This document shows positions 10,044 through 21,901 of a stretch of DNA of 64,000 nt, one piece after another (positions within the stretch are counted from its first letter, which is position 1; the number at the start of each line of letters is the position of its first letter). The translations under genes and the position numbers were made by a program. The notes below the pieces were generated by a model. It was not told the origin of the DNA, did not search any database, and saw only the letters and a list, made by a program, of their open reading frames with translations. Source of the stretch: Adiantum capillus-veneris (lineage: Eukaryota > Streptophyta > Polypodiopsida > Polypodiales > Pteridaceae); the NCBI GenBank assembly GCA_014529385.2, contig CM043962.1:51285405-51349404 (forward strand). The letters run 5' to 3'.

Positions 10044-11848
10044 TGACGACGTCTCTCAAACACCAAGTAGAATTTGTCACTCTACTTTGGGAGAATGAAA
10101 TGGACTAAAGAGCAGACATGCTTGCCGCAACTATGTCTCCCAAGCACCAAATGGATTAGTCATCCATCTTGGAATGATGTCGTAGGGTAAAAAGGGATCC
10201 TCTACCCGCTACGACACATTGACTAATTATTAAGGCTTTATCTTTTCTACCTCATAGTTGAGGATGACTATGATTTGAAGAGAGAGGTAATGTCATAAAA
10301 ATCTAATATCTAACCAACCCAAATTATTTTCTCATATTAAACTGATCATTTAATATGGAAGAATAGACGAGAAAAAGGGTTAGAATATAGACATGTGTTT
10401 TTGGGTCTATTTTGACATGGGGCCAATGGTAAAGGGGCCCAAATGAGAGATGATATATCAAAGAGAAAGGTTAGCCAATGGAGCTTAAAAGATCTTAGGG
10501 TTAGCTTCATTAAAGACCTCCAAAGTTTAGTGTTAAAATTCATTTGGCCTTAGGTAAGCTAGGGTTGAGCTTGAGGTGGGAACCCGGCCCAAGCTTGAGG
10601 TGCTTGTTGTGCTTGTTGACTAAGGTGATTGAGGTGCTTGTCATGCTTGTCAACTAAGATGCTTGAGGTGCTTGTCATGCTTGCCGACTAGTGAGCTAAA
10701 GATGCTTGCGGGAACATTACCCAAGCTTGAGGTGCTTTGTCATGTTTGCTAACTAAGGTGCTTGAGGGTAAGGTGTTCCACAAAGTCAACAAAAAAATCC
10801 CTACAAGGAGGGGGCGAGCCCTACAAGAAGGGGCTAGAGAGAGAACACACACACACACTCTCACACAAGGCAAACTTGGTACAAAGAAAGCATTTAGGAC
10901 ACTTGTCAAGCTCCTCTTCATGTTGCCCTCATGGTGTCTAAAGCCTATAGGTTGGCCTCCCAAGGGGTCCAATGATAAATTAGCTAATTTAATTAATTGT
11001 TTTTGCATTTATCAAGCCCTCTCTCTCAAAGAGGAAAGGGGGACACTTGTCCCAAGACTACCCTTGTTGTTTGTAATGCACTCTGCATGTGATTAGCCAG
11101 GCTTGCAGGGGTCCAATGAGCTACAAGGGAAAGTCGACCAAAGCAAGAAGGGGGCTAGCTTGGGGGGTATTTTCTCCCACACACACTCTCATTGTGTGAA
11201 GTGCAAAGTGCAAGAGCTCCATCTCTTCTCCAAGCTAGTAGAGAAGTTGAGAGCCTACACCAACACTCTTGGCTATGGAATGAAATACCAACCAAGAGCC
11301 GTGCTTCAATGTTTAGGCTTGCCATCTTCTCCATCTTCATTACTATGCTATTATGTAAGCTAGCAAGAAGAGTGATGATAAGTGAGGAATTACTATTTAT
11401 TTCTCCTATGGAATGTTTCTTCCCTACCCTCATTCCCCGCTAGCTCTCTCCACCTTCGAAGGTGTTTGAGGCCTTGGGATGAGGCTTGGGATAGTTACTC
11501 GTTTTTGCAAAGTTAATGTTATGCTCTTGTGATGCATGAAGCTTTCCATCTTCATTGCATCACCTAGGTCACAACGAACACAAAGATTGTATGGTACCAA
11601 GTCTCTCTTGATGGGAGAATCTATAATACAAATGCCTATTGGAGGGGGGACCAGCTCCACATAAATCCGCTCCTCAAATGTTGTCATGTTCTCAAAACTC
11701 TCTCTCTTGCACAAGTATTGTTCGTGCCAAATTAACTATACTATGTTTATGTTGCTACCATAAATTAAGTTGCTCACAAAGTATTCTCACAAAAGTTCTT
11801 TCTTTAGATTCCTAATTTCGCTACTCTCAAAGTTCATAGACCATTTCC
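10044..11848 (+). mobile_element. Gypsy remnant G0: 3' internal end plus 3' LTR
   Basis: From GACGACGTCTC at 10044 the sequence follows the 3' untranslated end of Gypsy G1 (31362 onward) through the purine-rich GAGAGAGGTAA. The LTR then starts TGTCATAA at 10291 and can be followed to about 11848, where CTAATTTCGCTACTCTC...CATAGACCATT corresponds to the G1 LTR end. It is much more diverged than G1 or G2, with several indels. The 5' portion was displaced beyond the left edge by Copia A. No coding frame survives. Confidence 0.78.
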
Positions 11849-12350
11849 ATTAGAAAAATTGAGCAAAACCAATTGCAAAGAATTCTTGAAGCCTATCAAC
11901 GATTCCTGTGGAGAAGCAACATGAAACCCACAACCCCTTTCCAATGGGGGAGATGGGAATGGGTAGCGAGACCTAAGAATCAAGACAAAATTGGGATTAT
12001 TGGCCCATGGTGCATGCAAAAGCTTCCCGTGCCAAACTTGTTGTCCGTTTGAAGGATCAAAAACAGGAATGGGCTATCATGGCCTGGGATAGGATAAATG
12101 ATGCAAAGCTTGCCTCGAAAGGGGGCATATGGAAGAAGGTCACTATGCCGGACAAGATTTTGGCACCTCTTTGGACATCCCTGAAGCTTGGTGGCTGCAT
12201 AGGGGAACTAGCACGAAATTGTAACAGAGCAGTGTCAACCCTGGAATGGGGGGAGAATTTTAGATACTTCAAGGATTCTTCTCGCAATTGGTCCCCCTCG
12301 ATTGGGATAACAGAAGTTGTTGTTGGAAGTATGTGGAGCTCATGGTGTTG
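11849..12350. other. Unassigned stretch
   Basis: About 500 bp between the G0 LTR end and the minus-strand Gypsy relic. An open frame of about 146 codons crosses it on the plus strand (12007-12447) and another on the minus strand. Neither resembles a family I recognise. It may be further decayed retroelement sequence. Confidence 0.4.
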
Positions 12351-14215
12351 CACCATAATTTGGGGATGTACCATTGTGACACCAAATAAGTCTGCATCAA
12401 TCTTTAACATATCATCTTCACTCTCCTCTTGCTTTGTATCTGTGTAGTCTTCATCATATGTAGTCTCAATCTCGTACTAGTAACTAGTAGTCTTATCTTC
12501 CTCATCTTTTGCCGCCATAGGATGAGCACAGCTTTCTTTGGTCTTCAAATCTAACACTATCTACCTTCCTCTCTCCCTCTCAGGCAAGGTAAATACCCTG
12601 CTCTGCCAATCCTGCTTGACTCCAGTTTCCAGAAGCCATGGCCTTTTCAAAATGATAGGGTATGCATTGTCACCTGCTTTCATCACAAAAAAATTCTAAT
12701 AAGCATTCAATCTCCATCACCTTCACCTTCACGTCTTGAGCCACACCCAAACACCTAGCTTTTGCATGGTTGGCCATCCTCATTTGAACATTTGACCTAG
12801 CTATTGCTTTTACACATGTTTCCTTCATGGCTGATTCTATCATCGCATATACCTGTGCTCCATCGTCTATGTAAGCTTGTACCTACATTTGCTTCTCAAT
12901 GACTACATCCACCAGAGGGAGAACATCTATTGGGTTGCCCACCCTTAAGGCGATATTCTGCATTGCCTACACATTGCACTTAGCTTTTGGTAGCCTAGTG
13001 CTAACGCTTGTGGACCATTGTCTTCTCAATCTTGGATTCAAAGCCAACAACTACCCAAATGTAATATTATCCTTTTGACCTTGTACATCACTTACCAGAT
13101 CATACTCGGGGTAACCACGTCCTAGCTAAAAATCTGCTTGCTTGATCCTATGGTGCCTTCTCCTCTTGCTAGTCTCAAGTTTCTCTTTACCCTCCTATAC
13201 CTTCTCCTACCCTTTACGAGATCGGGTTTCCCTCTCCCTCTCTGTTTCCCTTTTAGCTCTTGCCCTCTTGTTGGCCAAGAATTCAACCTCCTACTTGTCA
13301 ACCTCAATAATATTAATTGTTTGCACTTCATCATTACTTGGTGTAGCAAGTGGTGCTTGATTTTCAACTGCTTGATGCTCCCTTTGACCATTGTATTGTC
13401 CTTGACCTCTACCTCTGCCAAATAAAGGGTACATACCTCCTCTCTCTCTCTCTTCGAGATTGGGGACAATCTGGTGCATAGTGTCCTTCTTCTCCACAGT
13501 TGTAGCATCGTCTAGGCAATGGTCTCTCCCTGCCTCTTGCTCCTCTTGGTTGACCTTTGTCCATCACACTCAACCTTAACTCTTGCATCTGCTCCGACAA
13601 GTCGGGCCGTCCACACCGAATTTTGTGGCACTAATGCCACACCCTTGCTACCATGATTCTCTTCTTGGACTACTTCTTTGGGACTCTAAAATTACGTAGG
13701 AGCCACCACCTCATAGCCTATTGCACCCTGCTCAATCTTCTTCTTTATTTTTTTTCTTCTGGATTGTGCAAATGCCATTGCACCATTATAGTTCTTTGGA
13801 CTTTCAACATCTACCTTTTCTCTAACTTTCGGATGTAGACATGCCATAAATTTATCCATTTTGAAATAGTCACCGTTGGCCAACTACATGGTTGTCGACA
13901 ACTCTTCCCAACATGCTTCAAAACGGTCTTAAAACAGATTAAAATCTTCACTTATGTCTTGTTTGAGAGCTTGAAGTTTTGCATCCATCTCAACCGGAGA
14001 CACTTCCCTGTGCAAAAATCGTGGTAAAACCACCTGCTGTCTTCATTTGACATCCGTAGTGACAGCATATACAGTTTGAAATCAGCAATCCACTCATCGG
14101 GGTTCTCCTTGCCTGTGAAAATTGAACCATAGCTTCGAGTGCCATCTTCACCAATGAAAAAAACTGCACTTCTTCACCAAATCGAGAGCAATCAGTGTGC
14201 TTCTCCATGGGGGCA
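12350..14215 (-). pseudogene. Minus-strand Gypsy gag-protease relic
   Basis: Read on the minus strand, a Gypsy Gag begins near 14200. NPDEWIADFKLYM lies about 14100, and a patch about LHPKVREKVDVESPKNYNGA lies near 13800. A perfect zinc knuckle CYNCGEEGHYAPDC lies at about 13507-13466. Aspartic-protease/flap-like patches follow between about 12870 and 12600 (MANHAKARCLGVAQDVKVKVM, then AYPIILxRPWLLETGVKQDW). The frame shifts repeatedly and contains many stops. No RT or integrase follows, so the element is truncated. It is not closely related to G1, G2 or K by its Gag. Confidence 0.72.
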
Positions 14216-17200
14216 CCAAAAAGATGGAAAGGGGGAAGGGGATACACAGTCAGGAGCACACAAAAGATGCCTCTCAACAGTCAAGGGCAAACATAGCACC
14301 CCTAACCACTAATTTTTACCTTCAAAATCAACATAAAATAACTTGCACACGTCTATTTTGTTACATCGATGCGCACACACGCTTCTCAGAAAGCTCCAAC
14401 ACATACCACACACCATAAACCTTTGTTCCACACTGCAAACACACACAATCCTCTCTCTTTCTCTCTCTCACTTTGCACACCAAGTCCTTGGTTCGGGGTT
14501 GCACTCAACCACACCGACATCGACAACTGCAAGCAAAGGACACGAGAAAAAAGAAAGCAGGGGGAGTGGGGAATCGATACCAAGACAGGGGGTAATGTCG
14601 GGCTTCTTTTCAAAAAACCATTACAAAGGCACCATGAACTGTGCAGAGGTAAAACTTCCTCTTGATTCTCCTTTTCACCACGTTCACCACTTCCAAGATG
14701 GCCAAAAAAACCCTCATAATTTTGGAAAAATCCCTTATATGGAGTGACACTTTCTTTTTCTCCAAAAAAAACAAAAGAAAAAAGGGGCTTTTTAGCTTGT
14801 GCAGGTCATTTCGAGCTTCATTTCGAAGTTTCTATTCTCTTCACAAAAGTGGCACACTCACATTGCATGTTGCCGCCACATCGGCAAGATTTCCACCTTG
14901 CACTTACCCTCACACTGCATGTGAAGGACACCTTAACCACCCCTTTGCTCCTTACTCTCCATGCCAGCACATGAACAACCCCTAGGGGAAATGACAGTGC
15001 CGTCATTGCTCCCGAAGGTGCTTCTTTAAAAAATGCTTCTGGTCAAGCTCGTGGAAGCCGTCCCTTGGCCCATGCCACATCACCAGTATCGAGCACAATA
15101 GCCGACGAGCAACCCCACCAACAAATTCCACCGACGTGCTGCCTACGACAGAGCACGACTATCGACTACATCGAACACCACCCATGCACTGCTATGTGCA
15201 GGGTTTCATAGTGAGCAAGCCCTTGGAGCTCCCTCATCACTTGAATGCCCTTTGAGAGCACACTGTCCACTATATATACCATGACATTCAACGTCGTGCC
15301 TTCGCATACGAGCTATTGGGCATGCCACATGGCAGGAGCCGGTTGATTCACCCCCCAAGGTCCTTCAATCCTCATAGAACTTTAAAAAAAACTATTTTCC
15401 ACCCTTTTTCAACCAATTGCCATCCTCGAGTCGAGGATCCGGGGACAGGGCCGTAAAGACCAAGCAAAACTCCTATTAGCCAACTTTAGACTTTCAAAAC
15501 CTTCCCGCATTTGAACTCTGCCGCGGACAACCCAACCGATGCAACCAAAGATTGAAAAAACCATTTGGTCATACATTGCCGACAATTGCACCTGACTTCA
15601 TCTTGCAATATCTCCATGATCCGGCCTCCGTTTAACATGTTGTCACTTCCTGCTATCCGCATATGCTGTCCACTACCTCTACAAACCATGTCTAGCTCCA
15701 AATATACTTGAGGGCATGATTTTCAAACCATAGCTCCGTTTGAGGAGCCGTCTGAACCAGCTTCTATAGCACCTTCAATACCACACTCTAGAGCATCAAT
15801 CTAGAAATTGGAACACCTGGACCTGCTGCCCCAATTGGCCTTTTTTCGAGCTCTTTTTGCCTAAGGAACCACATAAAGCATACATTTTAGTTGCACTTTT
15901 CCTGCCCGGGTCTTATATACATGTTCTAGCTCTTTGCCCCACACCTGTCAGCATCTCTAGCCCTACACAGCACATCTTCTAGCATTGACCAACTTTACTT
16001 GAACCACCGTGTAGGGTCAGATGTTTTTTTGCAGTTTTGGTCCGCTTGGTTGGAAGGACAGAGAAAGTCAAAGTGTGGCCAAGGCGGAGGGTTCGAAGTC
16101 GACTAGCAAGGGTTTCACTTGAATTTGACAGCTCGAGTACTGGATCATAGAGTAGGAAATGGCAAAGTTTGGAAGGAGGGTCAAATTAATGGATTTTTTG
16201 AAGTTTTAGTGGTGGATTTTGAGGATCTTCACCCTTCACCTGCAATAGCTTCCCATAGTGTTTCCTCCCAACACATAGCTATCCATGCATGCCAAATGCC
16301 TTGTACCTTCATCACTCCAAGCATCACCAAGCACACCATCATTCAAAATAGACATACACGACCTTGCTCCCATCCATATAAAGTGGGGCTCTCCTCAAAA
16401 GAGCACTGCTATTGACATAAATACTTCTCCACTCCGGACTCTCCTTGCATAACCATAGTAGCCCACTGATCATCCAAGAGAATCTCCACTTTTGGAGGGG
16501 CTAACCCTTGCCTTGCATATATCTTGTCAAAGCTCTATCAACAACCACCTATGACTCTTCATCCATAGCAACCACTGGATCATCCAACCCCCAATCAAAC
16601 TCGTCCTCAAAGCATACCTGGTCCAAAGAATCTATATCCATCGTATCGTCCCCACAATCCGTAACAACAGTAATTGCTCCTCCATTTGGTCAGTATCTAA
16701 CCCATCATGAGCATAAGAAAAATGCTCTACCCCCTTGGTTTTAGCTTCATCACCATCCTCTTGTCAACTTGGTAGATTAGCCTGGGTATCCATAGATGTA
16801 GCCTTGCCCTTCACCGCAAATCTCCGAACCACTTGCACTCCTATAGAACATTCCACAGCTACTTTGACAAGCATCGTCATCAGCATGGTGCGGCATAGTA
16901 CCTTCAATTGCATACCTTCCTTCACAAGCTCAAACGCTTTGACCTGCTCTTCTTCCACATTTTTTATCACCATATTATCAGACACACAACAAGGTAGCTT
17001 TACCCTTGCCAGCATAGGATCATCAAAACCTGTTTCCTTGCCATAGGATGTGGACTCATCCTCTCTATCCTCCTTGCTTGCCTCCCTGAAACTTGAGCTT
17101 GTATCTTCATCATCAGCACATGCAGACTCTATATCAGTTGTCCCCTTAACTTGGAAATGTTTGCATGGATAACCGCCTCTTGTAGGCCTTGACTCCACAA

Positions 17201-17642
17201 CCTCTCTCCCTCACTACCTTTGTACACCACCGTAGGACCCCCCAAGCACTAGTGCTAGCACTAGTGGGAGGCAACCCTTGCCTTCAAAACTTGTGCCCCT
17301 TAGAGGTGCCGCATGAGAACAACCCCCACAAAGGGCTTGCCACATCGTCATCATCACCAACATGCCATTGATGGTGCTCACAATAGCCAACACACAACCA
17401 AAACGGCCAACATTGTCTCCAAACTACGCCCACAACAGCGCCACAATGGATCGCCATAGCCGTAGACCTAGAGAGCTCCCCTCTCTCCCCGCATTTGATG
17501 CCCTTGTGAGGTGCTCGCTCCAAGTTAAATACCATCACATTCTTGCTCCAATTTACAATTTGAAAGGACCGACATGCTCCATAACATAAGCTCTACTCAT
17601 CTTCTTCTCCCTTTTCACTTTGTATGCATTGTGCACTCTACA
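14216..17642. other. Unassigned, gene-poor DNA ending in a probable LTR end
   Basis: 3.4 kb with short uninterpretable frames on both strands, CA-rich runs near 14340-14470, and no recognisable domain. The final bases (about GTGCACTCTACA, to 17642) directly precede a primer-binding-site-like sequence, so at least the right end is probably a plus-strand 5' LTR whose left edge I cannot place. Part may also be leader or LTR of the minus-strand Gypsy relic. Confidence 0.45.
17247..17266. repeat. Perfect 20-bp palindrome
   Basis: CACTAGTGCTAGCACTAGTG equals its own reverse complement across all 20 bases. It lies in unassigned DNA and has no visible gene context. Confidence 0.9.
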
Positions 17643-17644
17643 AG

Positions 17645-17656
17645 TGGTATTAGAGC
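17645..17656 (+). promoter_or_regulatory. Orphan primer-binding site
   Basis: TGGTATTAGAGC, one mismatch from the TGGTATCAGAGC sites of Copia B, L and M, two bases after a sequence ending CTCTACA. This is the layout of an LTR end followed by an iMet primer-binding site on the plus strand. No coding region of such an element follows. Confidence 0.6.
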
Positions 17657-18839
17657 TTTGGTCTTCCTCCCCGCTTTTGGACATGTGCAATCCCTCTTGG
17701 AGTGGCTAAGGTTCACTCATAGCTAATTGGGATTAAGGTTTGTCTTGAGCAAATTGACAATCAATAGTAGACTATATAGTAGGTGAAGCAAAGCTTGGAC
17801 TATAGTAGCTTTGTGTAGACATGCCAAATTCTAATTTTGGTTGTTGCTATAGCTTTTCCATCGTGTCAGGAGTATTTTCGATAGATTTCTTGGAGTTTTA
17901 AACCCCCCCCCCCCCCCCCCCCCCCCCCCTCTCTCAAAGCCGTTTATTTTCTCAAAATCTCCACTTGAGTAACATTGTAGAAGGTAGATTTCAGCCAACA
18001 TTTTTGCCATCAAATACACACATACACTCCCATTTTTGGCTTCAGCAACAACTTCGGCATAGCGAGCGAGAGAGAGAGCACATTGGCTCTCCTTTGGCAT
18101 CTTTGAGCATCGACGAGACACTTCTGTCTGACGATGGAAGTCGGCATCAACACCCAGCATTTTCTCGGCATCGAAAACTCATTTTCTTGGCTTTCAGCAT
18201 CGGCTTTTCCTTTACCGACATTGGCATGCATGGGTGAGGTGCCTCTTCTATACAGGAGTGATACCCAAAGTTGGTATCATCATCAACTTTGGCGACATAG
18301 GCTACGGATTTTTACATGCTCTCTAGCATTGTAGAAAACGAGACATAGAGATAGTTTGTCGACACTAAAAAGTAGGTTACAGGTTGACATTAGCAACAGT
18401 TTCATGCGTTTTTTCAAAGCTTTTTTTTTTTTGGATTTTCATATGCGCTTGGATATAATGCACGTCTCTATGGTATTGCCTATGCATAGTCATTGACGGC
18501 TTCTCAGAGATAGCTCTCAAATACAGTTTTTCGCATCCACAGGAATAGTCTTCGGTTCTTTTGATGCAGTAGATCTACGAGCATCTTTGGTATTGAAAGC
18601 CATTATAGTTCGAGTGGGAGTTTTTATGCGTATGGATTATGCGTATGATGGCATGGATTTTGTGTGTAAGCTTTGTTGAGAGTGTTTTATTCCCCGCATG
18701 GAGTTGCGTTCTGTGTTTTTTTCTTGCATACTTGTTGGTGCCTGCTTGAGCACATGCCCTACACTTAGCAGTGCATGTTATAGTTCATGTATATTGTGTT
18801 GCAAATACCACCATTGTTTGTCATTCTGAAGCTGGCTTC
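17657..18839. other. Non-coding stretch next to Copia E 3' end
   Basis: No gene recognised. It contains a 27-base C run and two similar GAGAGAGC/GAGACA stretches. Because Copia E reads leftward and its RNase H ends near 18840, its 3' untranslated region and LTR probably occupy part of this interval. I cannot define LTR edges without the partner copy. Confidence 0.4.
17903..17929 (+). repeat. Homopolymer C(27)
   Basis: An uninterrupted run of 27 cytosines following TTTTAAA. The true length may differ, since homopolymers are error-prone in assemblies. Confidence 0.9.
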
Positions 18840-19776
18840 ACCCTACACCCATCGTCTCAATGCATTATGCAAACCGCTTTAAGGCTAAGATCTTCATGAG
18901 AGCATCTATAGGGTTGTCATCTATATGCACCTTCATTATCTTGGTGTGCCTGCTAGCCAGTATGTCCCATATCACATGATACCTGGCCTCTATGTGTTTC
19001 AACTTGGAGTAAAACATGGGTTCTTTGCTAATGCCATAGCAATCTAATTATTACATTGGAGCACTAGATTTTGATGAATGCCAAGGTCTCCCACTAGACG
19101 AGCTAACCATACAACATCCTTGCTAGCACCAGAAACTGCAACATACTCTGCCTATGTGGTGGAAGACAAAGTGCAATCCTGAAGACATGATCTCCATGAA
19201 ACCGCTACTCTAGCAAATAGGAATACATAGTCAAATGTGGATTTTTGGCTATCCACACAACCTGCATAGTCTACATCCGTGTAACTCACTATGGATGCAT
19301 CACTATTTCCAAAGTGTAAGCACTTGTTTGTCGTACCGTTAAGGTATCTTAGAATGTGTTTCACTACCTCCCAATGCTTCGTGGCAGGATTTGCCATAAA
19401 TCACTTTCATTTCAAATGCAAGGTTTCGTTTGGTGGATACCATAGCATACATAAGACTATCTATTGCTAAAGAATATGGCACTTTGGACATTTTTGATTT
19501 CTTAGCATCAAATTTGGGAGCATCATTTGTGCTAAGTTTTGCACATGTCTGCATTGGGGTACTCAATGTAGCCTTCCCTCCCTCCATATTAAAACATTGT
19601 AAGACCTTATGGATATACATTTCTTGAGATAACTCCAATATTCAACCTTTTACATCCCTCTTGATATGCATACCAAGGTAGTGACTTGCATCTCCAAAAT
19701 TCTTCATAGCAAACTACATGCTAAGTGATTTCTTCAAGATGGAAACCTTGTCTTTAGACCTCCCAACAATGAACAT

Positions 19777-19819
19777 ATCATCAACATAAAGTATCAAGAT
19801 GATACTTTATGTAGATGAT
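19777..19819. repeat. 19-bp inverted repeat at the RT active-site codons
   Basis: Arms 19777-19795 and 19801-19819 are reverse complements except for one base and are separated by AAGAT. Each arm contains the bases encoding YVDD of Copia E, one in each orientation. A short inverted duplication is the simplest reading. Confidence 0.85.
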
Positions 19820-19887
19820 AAGTGAGCCATCATTCAACTTCCTGTTATACAAACAATGATCTTCTTCTCTCCGTACATAACCTTGGG

Positions 19888-20615
19888 TGTTATCACTATT
19901 ACTACTTTTGGACACTTTATCAATTTTGCTTATCTTTCATTCTCAAAAACCGTTCAAAAGAAGCAATGTAAATAGAAATCTCCTTTACCTACTATTCTTA
20001 AAGTGAAAGTCAACCACTTCTATTTTTGGGTGCATGTATGAAAGATAAGAGAGCAAGAGCTACGCAATGAAGAGAGTGTATGCCATGATTAAGAGAGAAA
20101 ATTAGAAGAGGGCAAAAGTGTATCTTCTGTAGCTTTGCTCTGTTGGCTTCCTGAAATCTTCCCAACACTTTCAACACAACTTTGATTCATTAAATCAAAA
20201 TAAATTTAGCAAAACAATTGATTGAATAATCACAAAACAAAAAGGGAGCAACATAAACAAGAATCAAAATACAAGACACCATACTAGGTACCAACCATCC
20301 CCCTCAATCAAAATGATTAGGTATTTTACGCCCGCCTCTTTATTCATCTCATGGAGCATGAATTACAATAAGATAAATATGTATGAAAGATAAGAGAGCA
20401 AGATCTATGCAATTAGCAAATTGTATGACATGATTAAGAGAGAAAATTAGTATAAAAAAGAGCAAAGATGTATCTTCTGTAGCTTTGCTCTGATAGAGAT
20501 TTGATGGCTCCGTTGGCTTTGAAAGGGGGGGTAAAACTTCATGTCACCTAGTCAAGATGCTTTTGGAGCACTCGTCTTCCTTGTGAAGAGACAAGAAGCT
20601 GATTCCTGCTTAAAA
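19888..20615 (-). repeat. Left inverted arm of element H
   Basis: Matches the reverse complement of 21556-21901 in two blocks, 19888 to about 20155 and about 20384 to 20615. The extra 230-bp segment between is unique, and the stretch ATGAAAGATAAGAGAGCAAGA...CTTCTGTAGCTTTGCTCTG is present twice (about 20037-20155 and 20385-20500), showing a duplication within this arm only. Confidence 0.8.
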
Positions 20616-20689
20616 AAGGAATGTGGGAACATGCACTCATGAGAGACCAAGAGTTGAGACACATAGCTTCACTTACTTCAATTTGCATA

Positions 20690-21465
20690 CAACAACACTC
20701 CTTATTTATCCATGAGAAAATCACCATTTCATATTGTATATGGATACTCATTGCCTAGTCCTTTGTCTTGCATTTCTCATAAAGTACCACATGTTGATGA
20801 AATTACTCAACAACACACCCAAATCTTAGAGCAAGCAAAACAAGAAATCCACAAAGCACAATATGCATTGCCTACTCCCTTGTCTTGCATTTCTCATAAA
20901 GTACCACATGCTGATGAAACTGCTTGACAGCACACCCAAATCTTAGAGCAAGCAAAACAAGAAATTCACAAAGCACAATATGCATACATTGAACAAGCAA
21001 ATAAAAAGAGACAACCCATGGAAGTCAAAGAGGGAGATTTTATGATGCTTCACATTGAAAAGAGACGTCTTGAAAGTGTAGAGACCAATTCTATTGTTAA
21101 GCTAGCACCACGATATTATGGTCCATTTAAAATCACTAATTGTATTATCGCTAATTCTTTTCGATTGGCTCTCCTTGACTCTTGGAAAATTCACAACACA
21201 TTTCACATAAGCCTTCTTTGTTCTTTCAAAGGTTCTCTACCGTCACTTCCTATCATTGATGATCCAAATTTTTAGAGAAGATTTTGAAATCCTTGTACCT
21301 GAGACCATCATAGACCATCAAGACACTTTGACATGCAGTGGTATGTTGCATAGCAAGAATTTGCTTAAGTATAAGAATCATGGCCTTGACAGCGCCAAGT
21401 GGATGCCATAAAGGTTTTTCCGCTCTCATCCTAGTATCTTGGAAGCATATCAAACTTCTAAAAGC
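20690..21465 (+). pseudogene. Gypsy integrase C-terminus and chromodomain relic inside H
   Basis: Read on the plus strand: FAYNNTPYLSMRKSPFHIVYG (integrase end), then a coiled Gln/Lys-rich linker, [26 protein letters not shown], and [10 protein letters not shown] (the usual HPVFHVSLLK-type motif). After an in-frame TAG at 21273-21275 comes a chromodomain-like PETIIDHQ...LLKYKNHGLDSAKWMP. The linker contains a 39-residue duplication. The protease, RT and integrase catalytic core are absent. Confidence 0.75.
20751..20984 (+). repeat. In-frame 117-bp tandem duplication
   Basis: Units 20751-20867 and 20868-20984 are nearly identical, 117 bp or 39 codons each, starting LPSPLSCISHKVPH and LPTPLSCISHKVPH. 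The second unit carries a TGA, which is consistent with decay after duplication. Confidence 0.9.
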
Positions 21466-21555
21466 TGAATTTTTTTCTTCTTTACCTGAGGTTCTCCCTT
21501 TGGATGATGACTATTGTGTTTTCCCAAATTGCGTCTTCTCGTGCGCTGCACTTTT

Positions 21556-21901
21556 TCAGTAGGAATCAACTTCGTGGCTCTTCACAAGAAAGAGAGCGCT
21601 CCTAGAGCATCTTGATCAGGTGACCTCATGTAACCTAATGTTTTACCCCCCTTTCAAAGCTAATGGAGCCATTAAAATATCCATCAAAGCAAAGCTACAG
21701 AAGATACACTCTTCCTCTCTTTTATGCTAATTTTCTCTCTTCATGCACGCACCCAAAAATAGAAGAGGTTGCTTTTCACTTAAACTCTAAGAATAGTAGG
21801 TAAAGGTGAGTTATATTTACATTGCTTCTTTTGAATAGTTTTTGAGAATAAAACATAAGAAAAATTTGATAAAATGTCCAAAAGTAGTAACAGTGATAAC
21901 A
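21556..21901 (+). repeat. Right arm of element H (probable Gypsy 3' LTR)
   Basis: It follows the chromodomain relic in the order expected for a 3' untranslated region plus LTR, and ends GATAACA before the TTGGG duplication. The left arm is its inverted copy. Confidence 0.7.

Larger units (their letters stand above)
19888..21901. mobile_element. Element H: inserted unit with inverted LTR-like ends
   Basis: A 2014-bp insertion begins TGTTATCACTATTACTACTT and ends AAGTAGTAACAGTGATAACA, so the ends are TG...CA but are inverted copies of each other. It is flanked by the 5-bp duplication TTGGG (19883-19887, 21902-21906). The inverted arms run for about 350 bp of homology. Between them lies a plus-strand relic of Gypsy integrase C-terminus and chromodomain. 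Copia E reads continuously across the empty site, so both edges are firm. Normal LTR elements have direct LTRs, so a rearranged Gypsy copy is the likeliest explanation. Confidence 0.85.

Noticed and set aside
12007-12447. 146-codon plus-strand frame, a possible gene
   Set aside because: No domain. It overlaps the minus-strand Gypsy relic and lies in decayed repeat DNA.
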